Source of the DNA: Candidatus Accumulibacter affinis
GTDB taxonomy: Bacteria; Pseudomonadota; Gammaproteobacteria; Burkholderiales; Rhodocyclaceae
DNA length: 64,000 nucleotides
Reading direction: 5' to 3'
NCBI GenBank assembly: GCA_016713625.1
Contig: JADJOT010000002.1
Span: 124,001 to 188,000 of the forward strand
The notes beneath the pieces were generated by a model. That model saw nothing but the letters and a program-made list of their open reading frames with translations. It searched no databases and was not told the origin of the DNA. Positions 1-7,931 of this stretch are shown here, in pieces. A program made the translations under genes and the position numbers. The first letter of the stretch is position 1; each line of letters opens with the position of its first letter.

Positions 1-1935
1 GGCGACAACGCCGCGGCGATGCGCTACACGGAAGCGCGTCTGACGCCCATCGCCGAGCTGCTGCTCGGCGAACTCGGCGAAGGCACCGTCGATTTCCAGC
101 CGAACTACGATGGTTCCTTCGACGAGCCCGCCTTCCTGCCGGCACGCCTGCCTTTCCTGTTGCTCAACGGCGCTTCGGGAATTGCCGTCGGCATGGCCAC
201 CGAAATGCCCGCACACAATCTGCGCGAGGTGGCTGCCGCGGCGATCCACAAGATCGAGCAGCCAGGCGCCGGCGTCGGCGAGTTGATGCAGCACATTCCC
301 GGGCCGGACTATCCCGGCGGCGGCCAGATCATCTCCTCGGCGAGCGATATTGCAGCGGCCTACAACAGCGGTCGCGGCAGCCTGCGCGTACGTGCGCGCT
401 ACGAGATCGAGGAAATGGCGCGCGGGGCCTGGCAAGTGGTGTTCAAGGAGTTGCCGCCGGGGGTTTCTTCGGCGAAGGTACTCTCGGAAATCGGCGGCCT
501 GCTCAATCCGCAGCCAAAACCGGGAAAGAAGGCGATCGAGCAGTCGGCGGCGCAGCTGAAGGCGCTGATGGCCTCGCAGCTCGAACGGGCGCGCGACGAG
601 TCGGGCAAGGACGACGATGTTCGCCTGGTGTTTGAACCGAGCAGTTCGCGCATCGACCGCAGCGAGTTCGTCGCGCTGTTGCTCGCGCATACCAGCCTCG
701 AGACCTCGGCGCCGATCAATCTGGTGGCGGTCGGTATCGACGGCCGGCCCTGCCAGAAATCGCTGGCTGACCTGATCGGCGAGTGGTGTAGCTTTCGCCT
801 GCGGACCGTGCGTCGGCGGACCGAGTTCCGCCTGCAGAAGGCCGACGACCGCATCCACATTCTCGAGGGTCGGCACATCGTCTTTCTCAACATCGACGAA
901 GTGATCCGCATCATCCGTCAATCCGACGATCCGAAAGCCGCCTTGATCGCGCGTTTCACGCTGTCCGATCGCCAGGCCGAGGACATCCTGGAAATCCGCC
1001 TGCGCCAGCTCGCTCGCCTCGAAGGGATCAGGATCGAACAGGAACTCGAAAAGCTGCGCGGCGAACGCGAGGGATTGCTCAAACTCCTCGGCAGCGATAC
1101 CTTGTTGCGCCGTCAGGTGATTCGCGAGATTCGCGCCGACGCCGAGAAGCATGGCGATGCACGGCGCACGATCATCGAGGCGGCGGCGACCGCTTTGCGC
1201 TCGGAGATCGCCGCCGTTACCGATGAACCGGTGACCGTGATCATTTCCGAGAAGGGTTGGGCGCGTGTCAGGCAGGGACACCATCTGGATCTCTCGGGCG
1301 TGGTTTTCAAGGACGGTGACCGCACCGGTTCAGCGCCGGAGTGCCGATCGGTCGACTCGCTGGTGATCCTGTCGACCGAAGGACGTGCGTTCACCGTGGC
1401 GATCGCCAGTCTGCCCGATGGTCGCGGCATGGGGGCGCCGCTGTCGTCGTTCGTCGAGCTGGGTGCCGGGAAAATCGCGCATGTACTCACCGGCCTGCCG
1501 GACGATGAACTCCTGGTCGCCAAGACCTCGGGTTACGGTTTCATTTGCACCTACGGTGACCTGCTTTCTCGTCAGAAGGCCGGCAAGGCCTTCCTGACTG
1601 TCGAAGACGGAGCAAGCATCCTGCCGCCACTGCGACTGGCGGGCAAGGATCATCTGGCGGCATTATCCGAGGACGGCCGCCTGCTGGTTTTTCCGCTCGA
1701 CCAGATGAAGCGCCTCGTCGCCGGCAAGGGTGTGCAGATCATCGGCTTGCACGCTCAGGAATCCTTGCGCGCCGTGGTCGCCACGCTCGGACCGCGGGTG
1801 ACGATCAGGGGAACGCTGCGCAGCCGCATCAAGACCCTGCTTTCAGAGGACCGGCATGTCGGCCAGCGCGCCCGCCGCGGCTCGCTGGTTGGACAACTCG
1901 GCAACGTGATGCTGCAGGCGTGTCCGGATTCGTGA
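1..1935 (+). CDS. parC: DNA topoisomerase IV subunit A (3' part)
   Basis: ParC is the DNA-cutting and religating subunit of topoisomerase IV, which decatenates daughter chromosomes with ParE. The gene enters from the left edge in frame, so the N-terminus with the quinolone-resistance region is missing. The first codons read GDNAAAMRYTEARLT, and the Tyr of RYTEARL (codon at 25-27) matches the catalytic tyrosine that forms the phosphotyrosyl bond with DNA. The tower/coiled-coil region and a degenerate C-terminal beta-propeller follow, ending at TGA 1933-1935. The absence of a GyrA-box-rich C-terminus and the short tail fit ParC better than GyrA. parE is expected upstream but lies outside the window. 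Confidence 0.93.
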   Translation, partial: GDNAAAMRYTEARLTPIAELLLGELGEGTVDFQPNYDGSFDEPAFLPARLPFLLLNGASGIAVGMATEMPAHNLREVAAAAIHKIEQPGAGVGELMQHIPGPDYPGGGQIISSASDIAAAYNSGRGSLRVRARYEIEEMARGAWQVVFKELPPGVSSAKVLSEIGGLLNPQPKPGKKAIEQSAAQLKALMASQLERARDESGKDDDVRLVFEPSSSRIDRSEFVALLLAHTSLETSAPINLVAVGIDGRPCQKSLADLIGEWCSFRLRTVRRRTEFRLQKADDRIHILEGRHIVFLNIDEVIRIIRQSDDPKAALIARFTLSDRQAEDILEIRLRQLARLEGIRIEQELEKLRGEREGLLKLLGSDTLLRRQVIREIRADAEKHGDARRTIIEAAATALRSEIAAVTDEPVTVIISEKGWARVRQGHHLDLSGVVFKDGDRTGSAPECRSVDSLVILSTEGRAFTVAIASLPDGRGMGAPLSSFVELGAGKIAHVLTGLPDDELLVAKTSGYGFICTYGDLLSRQKAGKAFLTVEDGASILPPLRLAGKDHLAALSEDGRLLVFPLDQMKRLVAGKGVQIIGLHAQESLRAVVATLGPRVTIRGTLRSRIKTLLSEDRHVGQRARRGSLVGQLGNVMLQACPDS

Positions 1936-2071
1936 TCTGCAGCAGCGAAAAGTGCTGACCGGGCTTCCCCGGCAGGGCGCAGCCCGCGATCGGCTAGACC
2001 GGACGTCGGGTTGCTGTGCGGGTTGCTGCGCTGAACCAACTGGTGCGGTTTTCGGTAAAGGAGAGAGGTCG

Positions 2072-2554
2072 ATGAACAGGAGTCAGTGGCAGCCGCACGG
2101 ACTGGCGGCGATCGGTGGTGCGCTTGCTTTCTTCAGCACTCTGGTGGTGGCCGAGCAGGTCGCCTGCGTGACCACCGAGTGGAAGCTGGTTGGCGCCAAT
2201 CACCGCGTCTGCGTCGAGAGTTTTCGCGATCCGAACGTGTCCGGGGTCACCTGTCACGTCAGCCAGGCGAGAACCGGTGGCGTCAAGGGCTCACTCGGAG
2301 TCGCGCAGGACCCCTCGCAATTCTCGCTATCGTGTCGGCAGACCGGGCCGATCACGCTGCCCGCGAAGTTGCCGAAAGATGCCACGGTGTTCTCCGAAGG
2401 CACCTCGCTCCTCTTCAAGGAGACCCGCGTCGTGAGAATTTGGGACGAAGCCAACCGAACGCTGGTCTATCTGGCGATCAGCCGCAAGCTGATCAATGGC
2501 GCGCCGGCAAACAGCCTATCGACGGTGCCGGTGATGCCCTGGAGCGAGAACTGA
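2072..2554 (+). CDS. creA: CreA family periplasmic protein
   Basis: A 160-residue protein of the CreA family, a conserved exported protein of unknown biochemical role. The ATG at 2072 is preceded by AAAGGAGAGAGG and opens a signal peptide (hydrophobic GLAAIGGALAFFSTLVVA), so I chose it over upstream in-frame codons. Family features visible are the stretch around WKLVGANHRVCVESF, DPNVSGVTCHVSQARTGG and the C-terminal AISRKLINGAPANSLSTVPV-MPW. Two Cys pairs could form disulfides in the periplasm. It stands 136 bases after parC with no obvious functional link. Confidence 0.88.
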   Translation: MNRSQWQPHGLAAIGGALAFFSTLVVAEQVACVTTEWKLVGANHRVCVESFRDPNVSGVTCHVSQARTGGVKGSLGVAQDPSQFSLSCRQTGPITLPAKLPKDATVFSEGTSLLFKETRVVRIWDEANRTLVYLAISRKLINGAPANSLSTVPVMPWSEN

Positions 2555-2588
2555 TGGAACGATCCGGGAGTCGGCAGCGGATCCGGCG

Positions 2589-3908
2589 ATGTCCGTGACC
2601 TCGCCAGAGTCCATCGATTGCGATATCAACCACCTCGGCCAGGTGTTCACGCCGCCGGCAGTTGTCGACGCGATGCTGGCGCTGGTGCGCAACTGCGGTC
2701 GGGTGCTCGAGCCGGCCTGTGGCGACGGGGCTTTTCTGCAGCACTTTCCGTTTGCCCTGGGAATCGAGATCGATGCCCGGCATGCGCCAGCCGGCGCCCG
2801 CGTGATGGACTTCTTCGAGCTGCCGGAGAGCGAGTCTTTCGCGACCATCATCGGCAACCCGCCTTATGTGCGCTATCAGGACATCGTCGCCGAGACGCGA
2901 CGGCACGCCAGGCACAGCGTTCTCGACGGGCGTGCCAATCTCTACCTTTTTTTCATCGAGAAGTGCCTGCGGCACCTGGCGCCTGGCGGCGAGCTGGTGT
3001 TCATCACGCCGCGTGATTTCGTCAAGGCCACTTCGGCCGTGCCGCTCAACCGGCTGCTCCACACGGCTGGAACGATCACCGATTTCGTCGATCTGGGCGA
3101 TTCACGCCTGTTTGACGGCGCGACACCGAACTGTGCGATCTGGCGGTTCGAACGCGACAATTTCTCGCGCCGGACGCGTTACGCGGTGCACGGCGTCGCC
3201 GACGGACTGGCTGGAATGACCCGGTTGCAGTGGGAGGAGCGGCACTTTGTCGAGAGTGGTGGGCACCTGCTATTTACCCGCGGCGACTATGCCCTGCAAC
3301 TGGCCGACATCGCTTTCGTCAAGGTCGGTGCGGTGTCGGGCGCTGATGACCTGTACGCCAACGAGGAGTATGGCAATCGCAGCTTCGTCTGTTCGGCGAC
3401 ACTGACTACCGGTGACACGCGGCGCATGCTCTGGTGCGAGCCGGGTCAGCCGCCACCGGCGGTGCTGCTACCACACAAGGATCGCCTGATCGCCCGCCGC
3501 ATTCGACCTTTCGATGAGTCCAACTGGTGGAATTGGGGGCGCGGCTACCATCAATCGGTGCAGCCGCGGGTTTACGTCAACTGCAAGACGCGGCGTCCGC
3601 AGCCCTTCTTTGTGCACCGGTGCACTCACTACGACGGCGCGGTGCTGGCAATTTTTCCGCGCGACCAGGCAGTGGATGTGCAGGCGCTGGCTGCCGCGCT
3701 GAATGCCGTCGACTGGGCCGACCTTGGCTTTGTTTGCGACGGCCGCTTTCTGTTCACCCAGCGCAGTCTCGAACAGACACCACTGCCCGAGTGCTTGCGC
3801 GCTTTTCTGCCCGGTGACGGTGTAAGATCGCAGGCCAATCTGCCGCTGCGGCAGCCGTTGTCACCGAGCATTTCGCAGCGCCGCAAGGCGCCGATGGGGA
3901 GGAAATAA
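2589..3908 (+). CDS. N6-adenine DNA methyltransferase (Eco57I/TaqI-like), solitary
   Basis: A 439-residue gamma-type N6-adenine DNA methyltransferase. From the N-terminus it shows motif X (GQVFTPPAVVDAML), the SAM-binding motif I (VLEPACGDGAFL), motif II (GIEID) and the catalytic motif IV NPPY (N90), followed by APGGELVFITPRDFV. The C-terminal half has no motif I can name and is presumably the target-recognition domain. No restriction endonuclease or specificity gene is adjacent, so it appears to be an orphan. Its stop is 3 bases from the gshA start, and the gshA ribosome site (GGAGG) lies inside its last codons, so the two are probably co-transcribed. The recognition sequence cannot be read from the protein. 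Confidence 0.85.
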   Translation: MSVTSPESIDCDINHLGQVFTPPAVVDAMLALVRNCGRVLEPACGDGAFLQHFPFALGIEIDARHAPAGARVMDFFELPESESFATIIGNPPYVRYQDIVAETRRHARHSVLDGRANLYLFFIEKCLRHLAPGGELVFITPRDFVKATSAVPLNRLLHTAGTITDFVDLGDSRLFDGATPNCAIWRFERDNFSRRTRYAVHGVADGLAGMTRLQWEERHFVESGGHLLFTRGDYALQLADIAFVKVGAVSGADDLYANEEYGNRSFVCSATLTTGDTRRMLWCEPGQPPPAVLLPHKDRLIARRIRPFDESNWWNWGRGYHQSVQPRVYVNCKTRRPQPFFVHRCTHYDGAVLAIFPRDQAVDVQALAAALNAVDWADLGFVCDGRFLFTQRSLEQTPLPECLRAFLPGDGVRSQANLPLRQPLSPSISQRRKAPMGRK

Positions 3909-3911
3909 GCC

Positions 3912-5222
3912 ATGGTTCCACGCCTTACGACTGCCTTCAGTGGCCCTCTGCTGGAAATTGAGCGCCGCTTTCTTGACGCCACGCCGGAGATCGAACGCTG
4001 GTTGCGCGGCCAGTGGCAGGAACACACGCCACCGTTTTACGGTTCGGTCGACCTGCGCAACGCCGGTTTCAAGCTCGCGCCGGTGGACATGAATCTCTTT
4101 CCCGGCGGGTTCAACAATCTCGACGCGACTTTCCTGCCGCTCTGCGTGCAGGCGGCCATGACCACCATCGACCGGCTCTGCCCCGACGCCAGGAAGCTGT
4201 TGCTGATCCCCGAGAACCACACACGCAACCTCTTCTACCTGCAGAACGTGGCACGGCTGACGACCATCCTGCGCCTGACCGGACTCGATGTGCGCCTCGG
4301 TTCGCTGTTGCCGGAAATCGACAAGCCAACGCCGGTGGCGCTGCCCGATGGCAGCTCCCTACTCCTCGAACCCCTGGTCCGCAACGGCCACCGGCTTGGC
4401 CTGGCCGGCTTCGACCCGTGCGCCATCCTGCTCAACAACGACCTGTCAGCGGGCATCCCGAAAATCCTGGAGAATCTCCACGAGCAGTTCCTGTTGCCAC
4501 CGCTACACGCGGGCTGGGCCTTGCGCCGCAAGTCGCACCACTTCGCTGCCTACGACGAGGTTGCGGGCAACTTTGCCAGACTGGTCGGCATCGACCCATG
4601 GCGGATCAACCCCTACTTTGCGGTATGCGACAGCGTCAATTTTCACCAGCGGCAGGGGGAGGACTGCCTGGCCGCCAACGTCGATGCCGTGCTCGGTCTG
4701 ATCCGCGAGAAGTACCAGCAATACGGGATCGAGGAAACCCCTTACGTGGTCGTCAAGGCCGACGCCGGCACCTACGGCATGGGCGTGATGACGGTCAAGG
4801 ATGCTTCGCAGGTGACTGGGCTGAATCGTAAGCAGCGCAACAAGATGTCGGTGATCAAGGAAGGCCTGGCCGTCTCGCAGGTAATCATCCAGGAGGGGGT
4901 TCATTCGTATGAGCGGGTGGGTAGCGGCAGCGAGGAAGGGGTCGCCGAGCCGGTGGTCTACATGATCGACCGCTTTGTCGTTGGCGGTTTCTACCGTGTG
5001 CACAGTGGGCGCGGCAAGGACGAGAACCTCAACGCCCCGGGAATGCACTTCGAGCCGCTCGCCTTCGAGACCAGTTGTTCGCTACCCGACCATTGCCAGA
5101 ACCCCGATGCTGCACCAAACCGCTTTTATGCGTATGGCGTGGTTGCCCGGCTGGCCCAGCTGGCGGCCTCGGTCGAACTCGAACGGACGGCCCCGATGGA
5201 GGAGCAACACGCATGCGCATAG
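3912..5222 (+). CDS. gshA: Glutamate-cysteine ligase, proteobacterial type
   Basis: Catalyses ATP-dependent joining of glutamate and cysteine to gamma-glutamylcysteine, the first step of glutathione synthesis. The 436-residue sequence belongs to the proteobacterial family distinct from the E. coli enzyme, recognisable by FYGSVDLRNAGFKLAPVDMNLFPGGFNNL, LLIPENHTRN and VVVKADAGTYGMGVM. The start ATG 3912 has a GGAGG eight bases upstream. The last bases overlap gshB, indicating translational coupling of the two glutathione enzymes. Confidence 0.93.
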   Translation: MVPRLTTAFSGPLLEIERRFLDATPEIERWLRGQWQEHTPPFYGSVDLRNAGFKLAPVDMNLFPGGFNNLDATFLPLCVQAAMTTIDRLCPDARKLLLIPENHTRNLFYLQNVARLTTILRLTGLDVRLGSLLPEIDKPTPVALPDGSSLLLEPLVRNGHRLGLAGFDPCAILLNNDLSAGIPKILENLHEQFLLPPLHAGWALRRKSHHFAAYDEVAGNFARLVGIDPWRINPYFAVCDSVNFHQRQGEDCLAANVDAVLGLIREKYQQYGIEETPYVVVKADAGTYGMGVMTVKDASQVTGLNRKQRNKMSVIKEGLAVSQVIIQEGVHSYERVGSGSEEGVAEPVVYMIDRFVVGGFYRVHSGRGKDENLNAPGMHFEPLAFETSCSLPDHCQNPDAAPNRFYAYGVVARLAQLAASVELERTAPMEEQHACA

Positions 5223-6166
5223 CATTCATCGTCGACCCGCTGCGGTCGCTGAAGGCGTACAAGGACACCAGTATCGCGATGATGCGCGCCGCCCAGGCCG
5301 CCGGGCACGCGGTGTGGACGATCCAGCAGGAGGCGATTCACTGGTCAGCGCTGCACGGCGTCTGCGCCGAAGCGGTGCACCTGGAAATGCTCGTTGACGA
5401 CCAGGACTGGTTCGTCGAGGTCGATCGGCATGTGGTGGCGCTGCGCGATTTCCGCGCCGTGGTGATGCGCAAGGATCCCCCCTTCGACATCGAGTACGTG
5501 ACCACTACCTGGTTGCTCGAGCGCGCCGAAGCCGAGGGTGCGCGCGTTTTCAACCGGCCGCGCGCCTTGCGCGATCATTCCGAGAAGTTGTCGATCACCG
5601 AATTCGCGCAGTTTTCGGTACCGACGATGGTGGCGCGTTCGGCAGCCGTGATCCACTCATTCATCGACCGCGAACGCGACACCATTCTGAAGCCGCTGGA
5701 CGGCATGGGGGGGAGCCAGATCTTCCGTGTCCGTCACGATGATCCCAACCGCAATGTGATCGTCGAAACGCTGACCCACGACGGCACACGCACGCTGATG
5801 GCGCAACGCTACATCCCGGAGATCGTTGATGGCGACAAACGCATCCTGATCGTCGGTGGCGAGGTGCTTCCCTACTGTCTGGCGCGCATCCCCAAAGCCG
5901 GAGAGACCCGCGGCAACCTGGCCGCCGGTGGCACCGGCGTGGCCCGCGAACTGAGTGCCCGTGACCGCGAAATCGCCGGCACACTGGCACCGCTGCTGGC
6001 CGCCCGCGGCCTGCTGCTGGTCGGGCTCGACGTGATCGGCGACTGGCTGACTGAAATCAACGTGACCAGCCCGACGTGCATGGTCGAAATTGCCGAGCAG
6101 ACCGGTTTCGACGCCGCCGAAAGGTTCATCGCCGCGCTGGAACGGCAGTGCCTGGCCACCCTCTAG
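5213..6166 (+). CDS. gshB: Glutathione synthase
   Basis: Adds glycine to gamma-glutamylcysteine. The 317-residue ATP-grasp protein starts MRIAFIVDPL at ATG 5213, which overlaps the end of gshA by 10 bases. Longer in-frame extensions upstream would run through gshA and are rejected. Visible family signatures are the nucleotide-binding glycine loop DGMGGSQIF and the metal/substrate segment EINVTSPTCMVEI. The length equals the usual GshB (about 315 residues). It forms one operon with gshA and probably apbE. Confidence 0.95.
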   Translation: MRIAFIVDPLRSLKAYKDTSIAMMRAAQAAGHAVWTIQQEAIHWSALHGVCAEAVHLEMLVDDQDWFVEVDRHVVALRDFRAVVMRKDPPFDIEYVTTTWLLERAEAEGARVFNRPRALRDHSEKLSITEFAQFSVPTMVARSAAVIHSFIDRERDTILKPLDGMGGSQIFRVRHDDPNRNVIVETLTHDGTRTLMAQRYIPEIVDGDKRILIVGGEVLPYCLARIPKAGETRGNLAAGGTGVARELSARDREIAGTLAPLLAARGLLLVGLDVIGDWLTEINVTSPTCMVEIAEQTGFDAAERFIAALERQCLATL

Positions 6167-7185
6167 GCTTCCTGCTGCTTCTGGTCTGGGCCCTTGCGGC
6201 CTGCGGCCGGGCGCCAGTGCATCACCAGGAAGCCTTTGTTTTCGGCACCCGCGTCGAAGTATTGATCGCCGGCCTGGACGAAGCAGAGGCGCGTACAGCG
6301 GCGGCGGCAGTGCTGCGCGAGTTCGACCGCCTGCAGCGTACCTACCACGCCTGGAAGCCATCCGAACTGAGCGCCCTGAACGCGGCGCTTGCTGCCGGCC
6401 GACAGCAAGCGGTGACGCCGGAAATGGCGGCGCTGATTGTCGAGGCGCAGCGCCTGACGCAGCTCAGCGAACAGCTTTTCGACCCGGGTATTGGCCGTCT
6501 GGTCAGCCTCTGGGGGTTTCAGTCCGATGAACTGCCGGCGGCGCTACCCGATGCGGCTGCTCTCGCTGCCTGGCGAGCGGCGCGGCCGAGCATGGTCGAT
6601 CTGCGCCTGGACGGGCAGTACGCGAGTAGTCAGCAGCGCCTGCTGGCGCTCGATTTCGGTGGTTACCTCAAGGGTGTCGCGCTCGACCGCGCGGCGACTA
6701 TCCTGCAGGCGCACGGAGTACGCCACGCGCTGATCAACATCGGTGGTAATGTCATGGCGCTGGGCAGCAAGAACGGGCAACGCTGGCGGGTCGGTATCCA
6801 GCATCCGCGTCAGCCCGGTCCGCTGGCGACGATCGAGCTGAACGATGGGGAGGCGATCGGTACCTCGGGCGACTATCAGCGCTACTTTGAACTCGACGGC
6901 CGGCGCTACAGTCACCTGCTCGACCCGCGCAGCGCTGAGCCAGTGTTGCACACGCAGGCGCTGACCGTCCTGATCACGCCCCGCGTCGCCGCCGGCACCC
7001 TCTCTGACGTGGCTTCCAAACCCTTGTTCATCGCTGGTCGTGACTGGCCGCGCCTGGCGCGCCGGTTAGAGGTCGAGCACGTCCTGCGGGTCGATGCCGA
7101 CGGTCGCGTGCAGGTCAGCCGGGCCATGCAGGATCGGCTGGTATACGTCGGCGGTCAGCCGCCGGCGATCGAAGTGACCCAGTGA
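6148..7185 (+). CDS. apbE: FAD:protein FMN transferase (ApbE lipoprotein)
   Basis: ApbE attaches FMN covalently to Thr/Ser of periplasmic flavoproteins such as NqrC/RnfG subunits. I place the start at GTG 6148, giving PGHPLGFLLLLVWALAAC, a lipoprotein signal peptide with a lipobox Cys. An ATG at 6076 would extend through gshB and bury the signal. Family signatures are FGGYLKGVALDRA, ALINIGGNVMALG, GDYQRYFELDGRRYSHLLDPR and the C-terminal TLSDVASKPLFI. The overlap with gshB suggests co-transcription. No flavinylated partner is encoded in the window. The exact start is less certain than the function. Confidence 0.88.
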   Translation: MPGHPLGFLLLLVWALAACGRAPVHHQEAFVFGTRVEVLIAGLDEAEARTAAAAVLREFDRLQRTYHAWKPSELSALNAALAAGRQQAVTPEMAALIVEAQRLTQLSEQLFDPGIGRLVSLWGFQSDELPAALPDAAALAAWRAARPSMVDLRLDGQYASSQQRLLALDFGGYLKGVALDRAATILQAHGVRHALINIGGNVMALGSKNGQRWRVGIQHPRQPGPLATIELNDGEAIGTSGDYQRYFELDGRRYSHLLDPRSAEPVLHTQALTVLITPRVAAGTLSDVASKPLFIAGRDWPRLARRLEVEHVLRVDADGRVQVSRAMQDRLVYVGGQPPAIEVTQ

Positions 7186-7243
7186 CTGCTGCCGAGGCGT
7201 GCAGAATCGCTTAGAATGCCGGCTTGGGGTAATGGATGGGACG

Positions 7244-7636
7244 ATGATAGGCATTTTTCTCGTAACGCATGGCTCGTTTGGTGAAAGCCTGATTCAGACC
7301 GTATGCCATGTGCTGAACAAGCGTCCGCCCTTGATCGCGCAACTTGGTGTCGCAGCACAGGATGACCCGCACGACATCCTGCCACTGGCGCAACTGTTGC
7401 TCAAGGAAGTCGACGGGGGCGACGGGGTCCTGGTGATGACCGATATTTTCGGTGCGACACCGGGCAACCTGGCGCTCAAGCTGCTCGAACCCGACCACAT
7501 CGAAGGCGTTGCCGGCGTCAGCCTGCCGATGTTGCTACGCGCCCTGACCTACCGCGAGAAAGGCATGGAAACCATGCTGCAGAAGGCGATCAGTGGTGCG
7601 CGCGACGGCGTCATGAAGCTGCCGCCACCGACCTAG
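7244..7636 (+). CDS. PTS EIIA component, mannose/fructose type
   Basis: A 130-residue EIIA(Man)-type phosphocarrier. The phosphorylated histidine is H9 in IFLVTHGSFGESL, and DIFGATPGNLAL is the conserved second signature. I chose ATG 7244, preceded by GGATGGG, because it places the core strand at the N-terminus; an in-frame ATG at 7232 is also possible. There is no EIIB or EIIC gene nearby, only HPr and EI downstream, so this looks like the regulatory PTS branch common in betaproteobacteria rather than a sugar transporter. The start of a three-gene unit. Confidence 0.9.
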   Translation: MIGIFLVTHGSFGESLIQTVCHVLNKRPPLIAQLGVAAQDDPHDILPLAQLLLKEVDGGDGVLVMTDIFGATPGNLALKLLEPDHIEGVAGVSLPMLLRALTYREKGMETMLQKAISGARDGVMKLPPPT

Positions 7637-7654
7637 GATCAAAGGAGTGCTTTG

Positions 7655-7924
7655 ATGGTACGTGCTGAAACTGCAATCATCAACAAGCTGGGCCTGCACG
7701 CGCGTGCTTCGGCCAAGCTGACGCAACTCGCCGGCCGTTTTGCCAGCGACGTCTGGATGGAGAAGGGGGCCCGCCGAATCAATGCCAAGAGCATCATGGG
7801 GGTGATGATGCTGGCTGCCGGCAAGGGTTCGACGGTGGTGGTCGAAACCGACGGCAGCGACGAACAGGTGGCCAACGAGGCGATCATCGAACTGATCGCG
7901 GACAGATTCGGCGAGGCGGAGTGA
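7655..7924 (+). CDS. ptsH: Phosphocarrier protein HPr
   Basis: HPr carries phosphate from EI to EIIA. The 89-residue protein has H15 in LGLHARASAKL and Ser46 in NAKSIMGVMMLAAGKG, the site phosphorylated by HPr kinase in organisms that have it. The start is ATG 7655 with AAAGGAG upstream; a TTG one codon earlier is less likely. It lies between EIIA and EI in the same direction with gaps of 18 and 7 bases. Confidence 0.95.
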   Translation: MVRAETAIINKLGLHARASAKLTQLAGRFASDVWMEKGARRINAKSIMGVMMLAAGKGSTVVVETDGSDEQVANEAIIELIADRFGEAE

Positions 7925-7931
7925 GCGCGTC

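Noticed and set aside
1958..1972. Hairpin CCGGG-CTTC-CCCGG after parC
   Set aside because: Only five base pairs and no T-run, so not a convincing terminator.
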